Counted from the stretch's first letter, positions 40,516-49,750 are shown. The stretch is 64,000 nt of DNA from Duncaniella dubosii (GCF_004803915.1 NZ_CP039396.1:868001-932000), one strand, 5' to 3'. Numbers and translations: made by a program. The notes: generated from the sequence alone by a model not told the origin.

Positions 40516-43293
40516 ATGAGAAATTTCAAGACATATCTGAGCCTGCTATTCGCCGGCGCGCTCTCGCTGACAGCCTGTCAGGACGATTTCGACGCTCCGG
40601 GCATGAAGACGCCGGAATCAACATGGCTCGGCGACACCGAAAAATACGAGGCAAAAACCATCGGCCAGATCAAGGCTGAATTCTGGGAGGATGCCGACAA
40701 CTATTACAAGGAAATCGGCGAGACAGACAACGGGAAGCATCTTCTGGTGAAAGGACGCGTGATTTCGTCGGACGCCTCAGGCAACATCTACAAGTCGCTC
40801 GTCATTCAGGACGAGACCGGCGCACTGGCCATGAGCATCAACGCCAACTCGATGAGCAACCAGTATCGACGCGGCCAGGAAGTGGTCATCGACCTCACAG
40901 GAATGACTATCGGTAAATATGCCGGACTCCAGCAGCTCGGTTCGCCGGAGGACTCTCAGCAATACGGCCAGCAGACCACGTTCATGCCCTACCAGCTGTT
41001 TGTCGGACATTCTCAGCTCAACGGCGAGCCTAATCTCGCGGATGTCGACACCCTGACCGTCAATTCTCTCTCTGAACTGTCGGGCGGACCTGAAGTGCTC
41101 CGCAAGTGGCAGAGCCAGCTGGTGAGATTCAACAACTGCTATTTCGCCGACGGAGGCAAAGAGCCTTTCGCATCAAGCAAAGAAACAGTCAACCGTGCGC
41201 TGACTCTCTCGGACGGCGGAACAATCAATGTCCGCACCAGCGGTTACTCGAACTTCTATTCCGACATTCTTCCCGAAGGCCACGGCGACGTGGTAGGTAT
41301 ACTCAGCTACCATACAAGCGGTGGCTGGCAGCTGCTGCTCCTTGACCGACGCGGGTGTATGAACTTCGGCAACCCGACCATCGGCCCGGGCGCCGAGGAC
41401 AATCCCTACACCGTCGACCAGGCAATCTCGATCATCAACAACGGCGGTTCGGCTTCAAACGTATGGCTGACAGGATATATCGTCGGCGCAGTAGCCCCGG
41501 GCGTACAGACCGTAAGCTCGAACGCCGACATCCAGTTCAGCGGCGAACCTGACCTTGACAACACGATCGTCATCGCCCAGAGCGCCGACTGCACCGACTG
41601 GACCAAGTGTATGGTCATCTCACTCCCGCAAGGCAGCAAACTACGCCAGTATGGCAACCTGCCCGACAATCCTTCGAACTACAAGAAGCAGATGTGGATC
41701 TGCGGTAATTTCGGAACTGAGCTTTCTATGCCGGCAGTGACAGGCAACAACGGTTCGGCATCGACATTCCGCATTGACGGAGTCGATGTCCCCGGCGGCG
41801 ACGAACCCGCACCCGGCGATGGCGACGGAACAAAGGATAAGCCCTATTCGGTCACTCAGGTCATCGCAATGAATCCAAGCTCAACCACCGAATCGCCGGC
41901 CAACGGTTCTCAGATATGGGTGACCGGCTATATCGTAGGTTCAATGCCTACAGGCGGTGCATCGACAACTCTCGACGGTACTAATTTCAGCACTGCTGAC
42001 GCCGCCGTCACCAACATAGTCATTGCCGCCACCCCCGACTGTGTGAACCCTGCACAGTGTATCGGCATACAGCTTCCGACCAACACAGTCGCTCCCGGAG
42101 TCCGCAATGCCCTCAACCTTAAAGACCATCCCGGCAACTTAGGCAAGCAGGTTTCTCTCTTCGGCGACGTTATGAAATATTGTGGAGGTCCCGGACTCAA
42201 AAACACCTCACAATATATCATCGACGGCGGCGGAACGACTCCCGATGTACCGGGCGAGACCGTCACATCGCTCAACGAAAGTTTCCCCGGCAAAGTAAAA
42301 CCGGCAGGATGGTCATCAAAAATGATTGCCGGCGATAAAGATTGGTACTATACGGAATTCAACTCAATCTCCTATGCCGCCATGACCGGCTACAAAGGCA
42401 CCGCTCCTTTTGACTCATGGCTGCTATCTCCGGCAGTGGACATGAGCAAAGTCAGCAACAAGACCCTCTCATTTGAGACTCAGGTCAACGGCTATGGCTC
42501 AACCACAACCCAGTTTGAGGTCTATGTCCTCACGTCGGCCGATCCATCGACAGCGACAAAGACAAAACTTAACCCGACAATCGCATCTGCTCCGGCAAGC
42601 GGCTACTCATCATGGGTCAGCTCAGGCTCACTTGACCTAAGTTCGTTCAGCGGTGTCGTCTATATCGGTTTCAGATACTACGCGACATCTGATGCAAACT
42701 TCGCCACATGGTGTGTCACCAATGTCAAGCTCAATGCTGACGGAGGCAACGATCCCGGCGATAACCCCGGAGACAATCCCGGCGATGACAAACCTATCAG
42801 CGGAAACAGTGCCGATTTCAACACGATGGGCGATGCGGCTTCAAGCCCTTATACGACCCACACATCGGCCAGCGGATGGGTTGCAACCAACTCTTTGCTT
42901 CTGCAAGGCGGCCCGGCAAACGGGAATCCGGTGTTTTCCGTATTCGGCGACGCATCAAACTATGCTGTATGTCTCAATGGCAAGAGCGGTTCGCAGGGAG
43001 TCCTGACCTCTCCGTCAATCGCAAACGGACTCGGGACTCTGAAGTTCGACTATTGTCTTCCTTATAGCGACAATCAGGTGAAACTGACCATCAATATCAA
43101 ACAGGATGGCAAAGTCGTGGCAACCGACGTGCTTGAAAACAAAGGCATGACCAAGCTTCAGAAATATGAATACTCCCATGCGTTCAACATCGCCGGCAAT
43201 TTTGTTATCGAGATTGCCAACGATGGTCCGTCGGCTTCCTCAAGCAACAAAGACCGCACAGCAATCTGGAATCTGACTTGGACAAGCAAATAA
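40516..43293 (+). CDS. Large surface lipoprotein: DUF5689, two DUF6359-like OB domains, choice-of-anchor J
   Basis: The 925-residue protein has a lipoprotein signal (SLLFAGALSLTACQDD, Cys at about 22). Domains in order: DUF5689 (about 45-285; VKGRVISSDASGNIYKSLVIQDETGALAMSI in part), two DUF6359-like OB folds (about 295-425 and 440-580; NPYTVDQAISIINNGG with WLTGYIVG, and KPYSVTQVIAM with WVTGYIVG), a choice-of-anchor J jelly-roll (about 590-750), an acidic Gly/Asp/Asn/Pro linker and a final beta-sandwich ending in NLTWTSK. Three OB-type folds in one protein fit single-stranded nucleic acid or oligosaccharide capture. A terminator lies 42 bp downstream. Confidence 0.85.
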   Translation: MRNFKTYLSLLFAGALSLTACQDDFDAPGMKTPESTWLGDTEKYEAKTIGQIKAEFWEDADNYYKEIGETDNGKHLLVKGRVISSDASGNIYKSLVIQDETGALAMSINANSMSNQYRRGQEVVIDLTGMTIGKYAGLQQLGSPEDSQQYGQQTTFMPYQLFVGHSQLNGEPNLADVDTLTVNSLSELSGGPEVLRKWQSQLVRFNNCYFADGGKEPFASSKETVNRALTLSDGGTINVRTSGYSNFYSDILPEGHGDVVGILSYHTSGGWQLLLLDRRGCMNFGNPTIGPGAEDNPYTVDQAISIINNGGSASNVWLTGYIVGAVAPGVQTVSSNADIQFSGEPDLDNTIVIAQSADCTDWTKCMVISLPQGSKLRQYGNLPDNPSNYKKQMWICGNFGTELSMPAVTGNNGSASTFRIDGVDVPGGDEPAPGDGDGTKDKPYSVTQVIAMNPSSTTESPANGSQIWVTGYIVGSMPTGGASTTLDGTNFSTADAAVTNIVIAATPDCVNPAQCIGIQLPTNTVAPGVRNALNLKDHPGNLGKQVSLFGDVMKYCGGPGLKNTSQYIIDGGGTTPDVPGETVTSLNESFPGKVKPAGWSSKMIAGDKDWYYTEFNSISYAAMTGYKGTAPFDSWLLSPAVDMSKVSNKTLSFETQVNGYGSTTTQFEVYVLTSADPSTATKTKLNPTIASAPASGYSSWVSSGSLDLSSFSGVVYIGFRYYATSDANFATWCVTNVKLNADGGNDPGDNPGDNPGDDKPISGNSADFNTMGDAASSPYTTHTSASGWVATNSLLLQGGPANGNPVFSVFGDASNYAVCLNGKSGSQGVLTSPSIANGLGTLKFDYCLPYSDNQVKLTINIKQDGKVVATDVLENKGMTKLQKYEYSHAFNIAGNFVIEIANDGPSASSSNKDRTAIWNLTWTSK

Positions 43294-43334
43294 ATCAAGA
43301 ACTGACAATAAGTTTTTATCCCGTTTACCCACAC

Positions 43335-43370
43335 AGCACCCCTGCCCGACTGTCCGGGAGGGGTGCTTTC
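43335..43370 (+). terminator. Terminator of the TonB/DUF5689 operon
   Basis: AGCACCCCTGCCCG (43335-43348) pairs with CCGGGAGGGGTGCT (43354-43367) with one internal mismatch and is followed by TTCATTT. Confidence 0.7.
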
Positions 43371-43472
43371 ATTTATCAGAATGAGGAGAGCCTGACAAAA
43401 TCCGTATTGTGTGAGACGTTTATCTGTATTAACATGTGTTTTAAGATTTTAGCGTGTTTTGTCAAACGTAGG

Positions 43473-43504
43473 TTGTGAAATACGCACGATTTTTACTAAT
43501 TTTG
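43473..43504 (+). promoter_or_regulatory. Promoter of nhaC
   Basis: TTG (43473-43475) lies 21 bp before TAATTTTG (43497-43504). Transcription would start near 43511, about 110 nt before the start codon. Nothing else is seen in 43371-43622. Confidence 0.5.
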
Positions 43505-43622
43505 TGCTTAGAAGCTGTTTTAAAGGCTGTAAAATAATTCTTAGCTACCGGCCGCAGCTATCCGGCGGCCATGCAAGCAAGTTTCCATTAGATTACTAAC
43601 TTATTTTAACGGATTTATAAGA

Positions 43623-45089
43623 TTGAACAAACACAGTATTTTCGGCAGTCGCAATCTCCCCTCGCTCGGAATCTCCCTCGTCCCTATAAGTTTTCTTTTC
43701 GTTGCCCTCATCTCTATCATTGTAGTCAGCGGAGCTGATGCCGTATCGGAGTCAGGCCCTTATATCCTACTGGCTTCCACGGCCATAGCATTGACACTCT
43801 CGCTGATTGGCGGTGTGGCTTCGCGACGCGGGCTATCGGTAGGGTTCAAACGGAGTGCCATTCAGATTCTTCCGGCCGTACCAATCCTCATCTGCATAGC
43901 GATGGTAGCCACGACATGGATGCTATCGGGTGTAGTGCCTACACTTATCTCCTATGGCCTTCAGATTCTTAACCCTAAGTTCTTTCTGGTCGTGACCTGC
44001 GTTGTATGTTCGGCGATTTCTGTGCTGACAGGCAGTTCGTGGACCACGATAGCCACCCTCGGAGTCGCTTTCATGGGCATCGGCGAGGTGATGGGCTACA
44101 GCGATCCGTGGATTGCCGGCGCGATTATTTCGGGCGCATATTTCGGCGATAAAGTGTCGCCCCTCAGCGACACGACGGTAATCGCATCCTCGACAGCAGG
44201 AGTCGATCTCTTCGAGCATATACGCTACCTGATGTTCACCACCATTCCGGCTATAGTCATCGCGCTGATCGTGTTTTTCATTGTCGGCATGACCACAGGG
44301 ACAGAACAGTCCCCCGATGCAAGCGCCATGCTGTCGGCTCTCGGTTCGACCTTCAATCTCTCGCCGTGGACGCTCGTAATCCCGGCCATCACAATGATCC
44401 TTATCGGCATGCGCGTCCCGACACTCAAAGTGCTGCTCATAGCCTCCGCTATGGGAGCTGCCGGAATATTCATCTTCCAGTCTCACGAAGGGATGGATAT
44501 AGCCGCACTTGCAACCTCGCTCTGGAGCGGGGCTGCCCTCTCGACGGGAAATCCGGCTCTCGACAATCTCGTGACCACCGGCGGAATCCTCGGCATGATG
44601 CCTACGGTCTATCTGGTGTTAAGCGCCATGCTTTTCGGGTCGGTCATGATCGGGTCGGGAATGCTCACCAGACTCACCGACGCGTTCACAAGCCGTCTGC
44701 GCCACCGCACGAGCATCGTCAGCGCCACCGTCACCAGCGGACTTGTGATGAACTGCTGCACGGCCGACCAATATCTGTCGCTCATCATCACGGGCAACAT
44801 GTATCGCTCGCTCTACCGCCGCAACGGTCTTGAGCCACGCCTGCTCAGCCGCGCGATGGAGGATTCGATTTCGGTCACCTCGGTGCTGATACCTTGGAAC
44901 TCATGCGGACTCACACAGGCGACCGTGCTCGGAGTGGGCACGCTGACATATCTCCCCTGCTGTGTGTTCAACATACTCACTCCGCTCATGAGCATCCTCG
45001 TCGCCCGTCTGGGGTTCAAGATACCCGTGCAACCACGCAATGCCGCGGCAGACTGTCAGGTCCGCGTGGCCCGAAACAGCGCCATCTGA
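43623..45089 (+). CDS. nhaC: Na+/H+ antiporter, NhaC family
   Basis: The 488-residue inner-membrane protein has about eleven to twelve hydrophobic segments and the NhaC signature: SSWTTIATLGVAFMGIGE (about 140-157) followed by PWIAGAIISGAYFGDKVSPLSDTTVIAS (in part, about 165-190). It exchanges sodium for protons and helps keep pH and sodium balance. The start is a TTG at 43623 (no ATG precedes the first helix in frame), which lowers confidence in the exact N-terminus. It stands alone between a terminated operon and the bile salt hydrolase gene. Confidence 0.9.
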   Translation: MNKHSIFGSRNLPSLGISLVPISFLFVALISIIVVSGADAVSESGPYILLASTAIALTLSLIGGVASRRGLSVGFKRSAIQILPAVPILICIAMVATTWMLSGVVPTLISYGLQILNPKFFLVVTCVVCSAISVLTGSSWTTIATLGVAFMGIGEVMGYSDPWIAGAIISGAYFGDKVSPLSDTTVIASSTAGVDLFEHIRYLMFTTIPAIVIALIVFFIVGMTTGTEQSPDASAMLSALGSTFNLSPWTLVIPAITMILIGMRVPTLKVLLIASAMGAAGIFIFQSHEGMDIAALATSLWSGAALSTGNPALDNLVTTGGILGMMPTVYLVLSAMLFGSVMIGSGMLTRLTDAFTSRLRHRTSIVSATVTSGLVMNCCTADQYLSLIITGNMYRSLYRRNGLEPRLLSRAMEDSISVTSVLIPWNSCGLTQATVLGVGTLTYLPCCVFNILTPLMSILVARLGFKIPVQPRNAAADCQVRVARNSAI

Positions 45090-45182
45090 AAAAACAGGGC
45101 TTGCAGTCCGAACCTAAAGCTATGGCACGGTGTTAATTACTCAAAACATGACCTATTAACACCGCAATTTCATTCAACTGTT

Positions 45183-46218
45183 ATGAAAGCTAAACTTATT
45201 GCTGCAGCCTTGGTTCTTGCAGCGGCAGCCGGACTGCAGAATACCGCTGAGGGATGTTCACGAGTGCTTTACGTCGGAAACGACAGCCTGCGCATCGTAG
45301 GCCGTTCGCTCGACTGGAAAACCCGATCCCTACCAACCTGTATGTCTACCCTCGTGGCATGGAGAAGCAGGGTCACGATCTCCCGGGCGCAATCAAATGG
45401 ACTTCGAAATACGGCGCTGTCTATGCCGTCGGCTATGACGGCGGAATCACCGAAGGAATGAACGAAAAGGGGCTCGTAGTGAGCGGGCTTTTCTGTAAGG
45501 GCACCGTCTATGTCAACGACACTAACAACGACCGTCCGCCGATGTCGCTCTCGATGTTCCCCGCATGGCTGCTCGACCAATGCGCGACGACCGACGAGGC
45601 TGTGGCAATGCTGCGCGAACAGAATTTCACCATCTCCGGATTGACCTTCGACAGCGGAACTGTCTCGACACTCCACTGGGGCATCACTGACGAGACCGGC
45701 AAGTCGGCAATGATAGAATTCACCCGAGGCAATCTCAACATCTACGAAGGTCAGGACATCCCTGTGCTTACCAACGACCCGAATTTCCCCCAGATGAATG
45801 CCATCAACGACTACTGGCTTGCCAAAGGGGGACGAACACCCTTCCGGGCACCGTATCAAGCCCCGACCGTTTCGTGAGAGCTTATTTCTTCGACCATCAC
45901 GTCGAAAAGACAGGCGATTCTGACCTCGGGCTGTCGATCGTGCGCTCGATTCTCTACAATGTATCAGTGCCCTACACCTACACGGCCGGAGAAGCCAACG
46001 TTAGCTCCACACAATGGCGCTCGTTTGCAAATATCCGCGACCGTCTCTACTATTTCGACATCGTGACAAATCCGGGCATATTCTATGTCGACCTCAACAA
46101 ATGTGACCTCCGTCCGGGAGCTCCAGTTATGAAAATCGACACATCGAAAAGCAAGGACTACATAGGCGATGTCACCTCGAAACTGTTCAAGACACAGCCT
46201 TTCACACCGATGTATTAA
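45183..46218 (+). CDS. Choloylglycine hydrolase / bile salt hydrolase family protein (two single-base frameshifts)
   Basis: The family hydrolyses amide bonds of conjugated bile salts or penicillin V. The signal peptide is followed by the nucleophile Cys (EGCSRVLY, Cys at 25), then GRSLDWKTP with conserved Arg and Asp, TNDPNFP with the conserved Asn and DRFVRAYFF with the Arg. Two breaks split it: a C lost from the run at 45322-45324 (expected WKTPIPTNLYVYPRG) and a G lost from the run at 45827-45831 (expected AKGGTNTLPGTVSSPDRFVRA). Restoring both yields 345 residues, the family's usual size. The periplasmic location is implied by the signal peptide. Both breaks are likely sequence errors. 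Confidence 0.88.
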
Positions 46219-46293
46219 ACCGTAATATACCCCTTTCCTTTATACACACAACACTTTATCTAATCTAAGAAACATTTCACACACCTATTAATC

Positions 46294-46329
46294 AAATAAA
46301 GCCTGAGGCACACGTCTCAGGCTTTATTT
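46294..46329. terminator. Terminator after the bile salt hydrolase gene
   Basis: A 14-bp perfect stem (AAATAAAGCCTGAG at 46294-46307 with CTCAGGCTTTATTT at 46316-46329) has its T-rich side on the right, ending transcription from the left. Confidence 0.75.
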
Positions 46330-46393
46330 GCGCTTTTTCCTAAGGACACAAACCATGATAAACGAAATTGTTTTTGATGTCTGTGGGGTGAGC

Positions 46394-46426
46394 TTTTGCA
46401 ATTCGGGGAAATTTTTCTTAATTTTG
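46394..46426 (+). promoter_or_regulatory. Promoter of the sorting-domain protein / lipid kinase pair
   Basis: TTTTG (46394-46398) is 20 bp from TAATTTTG (46419-46426), one of the best matches in the window. Transcription from about 46433 rules out the ATG at 46396 and supports 46459 as the start. Confidence 0.7.
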
Positions 46427-46458
46427 CAAAAGGTAAAAAGATCAAACATCTCCGCTCT

Positions 46459-46779
46459 ATGCGTCAACTCATTGTCATAGCGCTCGTTGTCATCTCAGCG
46501 CTGCTCTCATCGGGAGCCGCACCGCGCTGGGAGGCTGTCGACGCGCCCGGACGCATATTTACCGAACAGCGAAGCGACCCCGAATGGACTGACGTTGCCG
46601 TGCGCGACGGTCACATATATGTGATCTCACAGCGAGAAGTCAACGTCAAGGTCTTCACGATTCTCGGCCAGCTTATCTCACAGGAAACCCTCCCTGCGGG
46701 GACTCACCGACTGCACATGAGCGCCAAGGGAATCTACATTCTGAAGATCGGCACCACAACGCGACGCGTAACCATCTGA
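46459..46779 (+). CDS. Small secreted protein resembling a T9SS-type C-terminal sorting domain
   Basis: The 106-residue protein begins MRQLIVIALVVISALLSSGAA, a signal peptide. The C-terminal 65 residues (VAVRDGHIYVISQREVNVKVFTILGQ, in part, then LPAGTHRLHMSAKGIYILKIGTTTRRVTI) strongly resemble the beta-sandwich sorting domain of type IX secretion cargo, but the protein carries no other domain. It is thus a stand-alone domain of unknown role. Its TGA overlaps an ATG of the lipid kinase frame by one base, so the two are likely co-transcribed. Confidence 0.75.
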   Translation: MRQLIVIALVVISALLSSGAAPRWEAVDAPGRIFTEQRSDPEWTDVAVRDGHIYVISQREVNVKVFTILGQLISQETLPAGTHRLHMSAKGIYILKIGTTTRRVTI

Positions 46780-46799
46780 TGCCCTCTCAACACTCTTGC

Positions 46800-47762
46800 A
46801 TGAAAGTACGTCTGATTATCAACCCTATCTCCGGCACGCGCAACAAGGCCGGACTTGACCGTCTGGTCGCCGAGTCGCTCAGCCCTCTTGGCTGGGAAGT
46901 GGAAACCGTATATACCAAAGGCCACGGCGACGCCACACGGCTTGCCCTTTCGGCTGTGGAGAAAGGCTGCGGGATTGTGCTTGCAGCCGGCGGCGACGGA
47001 ACAATCAACGAGACTGCGGCGGCTCTGTGCGGGACAGGCGTAGTGCTCGGTATCCTTCCATGCGGATCAGGAAACGGACTGGCACGCCATCTCGGAATAC
47101 CGATCGACATCCGCGAAGGGCTGAAAGTGATACTTGAAGACCATCCTGAAGACATCGACTACGCGACGGTCAACGACAACAAGTTTTTCTGCACGTTTGG
47201 CGTAGGGTTTGACGCAGCCGTCAGCGCGGCCTTCGCCCGCAAGAAGACACGCGGCAAGCTGACCTATATCCAGAGCACATTCGAGACATATGCCAGCTAT
47301 GAGCCGGAATACTACACCATCAGTGCCAACGGCAAGAAGCTGACTGAGCGCGCCTTCCTTGTGGCGGTATGCAACGCCTCGCAGTATGGCAACAATGCCT
47401 ACATCGCCCCGAGCGCCTCAATCAACGACGGTCTTCTCGATGTCACCATCATCCATGCGGGCAACACCCTGTCGACAGCCCTTGTCGGGGTCGACATGAT
47501 GACCGGCATGATCGAGCGCAATATGCTTATCCACACATTCCGCACCGACAATATCGTGATCGAGCGCGAACGCCGCGGTCCGTCACATCTCGACGGTGAA
47601 CCGATGGAGATGGCCGACCGTCTCGACATCCGCTGCCACCACAGTGGTCTGAGGGTGTTCACTCCGCGCACCGTCCGGCCGTTCAAGCCGATTCTCACTC
47701 CGGTGACGGCGATGTTCAACGATTTCAGAATAGCCGTTTCAAATATTTTCCAGAAAGCGTGA
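46800..47762 (+). CDS. Diacylglycerol/lipid kinase family protein (YegS/DagK-like)
   Basis: The cytoplasmic lipid kinase phosphorylates diacylglycerol-type lipids or related long-chain alcohols. Seen are the ATP-binding GGDGTINETAAAL (about 60-72), LPCGSGNGLARHLGIP (about 84-99) and FGVGFDAAVSAAFA (about 130-143), with a C-terminal beta-sandwich (ERRGPSHLDGEPMEM). Length is normal. The start MKVRLIINPISGT at 46800 matches the family; an in-frame ATG at 46779 overlapping the upstream stop would add seven residues and would allow coupled translation. A strong inverted repeat ends the transcript. Confidence 0.88.
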   Translation: MKVRLIINPISGTRNKAGLDRLVAESLSPLGWEVETVYTKGHGDATRLALSAVEKGCGIVLAAGGDGTINETAAALCGTGVVLGILPCGSGNGLARHLGIPIDIREGLKVILEDHPEDIDYATVNDNKFFCTFGVGFDAAVSAAFARKKTRGKLTYIQSTFETYASYEPEYYTISANGKKLTERAFLVAVCNASQYGNNAYIAPSASINDGLLDVTIIHAGNTLSTALVGVDMMTGMIERNMLIHTFRTDNIVIERERRGPSHLDGEPMEMADRLDIRCHHSGLRVFTPRTVRPFKPILTPVTAMFNDFRIAVSNIFQKA

Positions 47763-47785
47763 TACCAAGACCAATCACCGGGTCT

Positions 47786-47889
47786 AAAAAACAGCATATT
47801 TCATCTATTCCCTTACAGACCGCTTCAGGCCGGGACAAACCCGGAAACTGATGCCGATTCCAACGGAATAGATGAAATATGCTGTTTTT
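47786..47889. terminator. 25-bp perfect inverted repeat, bidirectional terminator
   Basis: The left arm (47786-47810, AAAAACAGCATATTTCATCT onward) is exactly complementary to the right arm ending at 47889 in GCTGTTTTT. The 53-nt loop contains its own CCGGG/CCCGG hairpin at 47830-47844. T runs on both outer ends suit termination of the lipid kinase (plus) and DJ-1 (minus) genes, which converge here. The arms are unusually long for a terminator. Confidence 0.75.
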
Positions 47890-47929
47890 GGTGTGGCTTT
47901 TGCCACTCCGCGCCCTATATCAAATACAA

Positions 47930-48607
47930 TCAGAGAAGAATGCCTTTGGCAACAGTGTCGGCGCTATCCTGATCCTTGAGAGCCTCGATGATAGAAAGGG
48001 CAAAAGGAATAGCCGACGAGGGACCGTTGGCAGTGATGACGTTGCGGTCGACAACAACACGCTGGTTCTTGTGACGTGCGCCTCCGGCAACCACGCCCTC
48101 TTCAAATCCGGGATAGCATGTGGCATCATAGCCGTCAATTATGCCAAGCGGAGCAAGCACGACCGCAGGAGCGGCACAGATGGCAGCGATCTTGCCGCCG
48201 TTCTTGTGCTGAGCCGTGAGCATATGGCAGACATGGGCATTGTCGGCCAGATTCTTCGCTCCGGGCATACCGCCGGGAAGGATATACATTTTCGCTCCTT
48301 CAGGACAGTCGGCAAGCATAATGTCGGCTGCGACCTCAACACCGTGAGCGCCCTTTACAGCGAGGGTCGGGTTGATGGACACAGTCTCCACATTGATGCC
48401 TGCACGGCGAAGAAGGTCTACTGTCGCGAGAGCCTCGATTTCCTCGAAGCCGTCGGCAAGAAATACATAAGTCTTTTCCATAATAGTTATCTCTTCTTTC
48501 AAGTTTAAGTCAGTTTTCGTTTCAGCGCTGGCGGTAGGTTTGCAAAGAACGTACGTAAACAGAGCCATAACAACAAGAGGAAAGAGCAATAGCGAAATTT
48601 TTTTCAT
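47930..48607 (-). CDS. DJ-1/PfpI family protein with N-terminal signal-like extension
   Basis: The DJ-1 core starts at MEKTYVFLADGFEEIEALATVD (residue 43, possible start at 48481) and carries the conserved Glu in FEEIEA and the catalytic Cys in ICAAPAVV (about residue 146). The family includes deglycases, glyoxalases and redox-sensing proteins. The frame extends 42 residues upstream with MKKISLLLFPLVVMALFTYVLC, a clear hydrophobic signal segment, then PTASAETKTD. Either the protein is exported, unusual for this group, or it begins at the internal ATG. I list the longer form because the extension looks selected. Confidence 0.8.
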   Translation of the reverse strand: MKKISLLLFPLVVMALFTYVLCKPTASAETKTDLNLKEEITIMEKTYVFLADGFEEIEALATVDLLRRAGINVETVSINPTLAVKGAHGVEVAADIMLADCPEGAKMYILPGGMPGAKNLADNAHVCHMLTAQHKNGGKIAAICAAPAVVLAPLGIIDGYDATCYPGFEEGVVAGGARHKNQRVVVDRNVITANGPSSAIPFALSIIEALKDQDSADTVAKGILL

Positions 48608-48724
48608 TGAGAGATGTATAAAGATAGGTTAGTAATAGTTGGTTTTTCATATGTAACACAAGTTAATCGCAAATATATCCATTATTTTTGATTATTTTAG
48701 TAATTTTGGAGAAAAATTACTGTT

Positions 48725-49750
48725 ATGAGCCGTAATATCCTTACAAAATGGAAGATTCTGTACCTGTTTGGTATACTAATGTCACTGACGGTCATCACTT
48801 CATGCAACGGACGGCCGACATACCGCAGCTTTCAGGGAGGGGTCTGGAACACCACATATAATATATGCTACAATTCAGACCGCGACCTCAACGATTCGAT
48901 AATCGCGGTGATGAAGCAGGTCGAAATGTCGCTGTCGCCGTTCAACGACAGTTCCCTGATCTCTCGAATCAACCGTGGAGAAACATGCGAGGCCGATTCG
49001 CTCGTCAGACGGATATTCATCAAATCGCAGGAGGTGAACCGCGCAAGCTACGGACGCTTCGATCCGACACTCGCCCCTCTCATCAATCTCTGGGGATTCG
49101 GCTACAGAAAGACCGGAGTCGAACCGACCCGCGAAATGATCGACAGCGTGATGCGCTCGGTGGGGATAGCCGAATGCCGGATAGACAGCGGAAACCTTAT
49201 CGTACGCAAGACCCCGCAGACAGAATTCAATTTCTCGGCCATCACCAAGGGCTACGGGTGTGACCTCGTCGGAGAGATGCTGCGCCGAAACGGCTGCGAA
49301 GACTTCATGGTTGAAATCGGTGGTGAGATAGCCCTTGGCGGGAAAAATCCGCGAGGCGAGGAATGGCACATCATGATTGACGCCCCACTCGAAAACGACA
49401 CATCAATAATCCATTCGCGCATGGCCGTGATAGCCGTAAGCGGCTGCGGAGTGGCCACCTCAGGCAACTATCGCAATTTCAAGCAGACTTCATCGGGGCG
49501 CGTATGGCACACCATCAGCACCACCGACGGACTTCCGGCCCACACCGACTTGCTGTCGGCGACTGTCATCGCACCGTCAGCAATGGAAGCCGATGCCTAT
49601 GCCACCGCGTGCATGGCCATGAATTCCGACAGCGCCAGAGCAATGCTCGACAGCCTGAACGGGATAGAAGCGCTTCTGGTAACCCTAAATCCGACAGATT
49701 CAAGCTATGTCATTGTACCTACACGCGGCTTTCCTGAAATCAGAAAATGA
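48725..49750 (+). CDS. apbE: FAD:protein FMN transferase ApbE
   Basis: ApbE attaches FMN to Thr or Ser of periplasmic flavoproteins such as NqrB, NqrC and RnfG. The 341-residue lipoprotein begins MSRNILTKWKILYLFGILMS and has a lipobox Cys (ITSCNG, about 27). It shows SPFNDSSLISRIN, LINLWGFGY (about 118-126), FSAITKGYGCD with the metal or FAD-binding region, and the C-terminal HTDLLSATVIAPSAMEADAYATACM. Its flavoprotein substrate is not in the window. A TAATTTTG at 48701-48708 is close to the start and may be its -7 element. Confidence 0.93.
   Translation: MSRNILTKWKILYLFGILMSLTVITSCNGRPTYRSFQGGVWNTTYNICYNSDRDLNDSIIAVMKQVEMSLSPFNDSSLISRINRGETCEADSLVRRIFIKSQEVNRASYGRFDPTLAPLINLWGFGYRKTGVEPTREMIDSVMRSVGIAECRIDSGNLIVRKTPQTEFNFSAITKGYGCDLVGEMLRRNGCEDFMVEIGGEIALGGKNPRGEEWHIMIDAPLENDTSIIHSRMAVIAVSGCGVATSGNYRNFKQTSSGRVWHTISTTDGLPAHTDLLSATVIAPSAMEADAYATACMAMNSDSARAMLDSLNGIEALLVTLNPTDSSYVIVPTRGFPEIRK

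Noticed and set aside
45183..46218. Phase variation as the cause of the bile salt hydrolase frameshifts
   Set aside because: The runs are only three and five bases, two independent shifts would be needed, and the same -1 pattern occurs in unrelated housekeeping genes.
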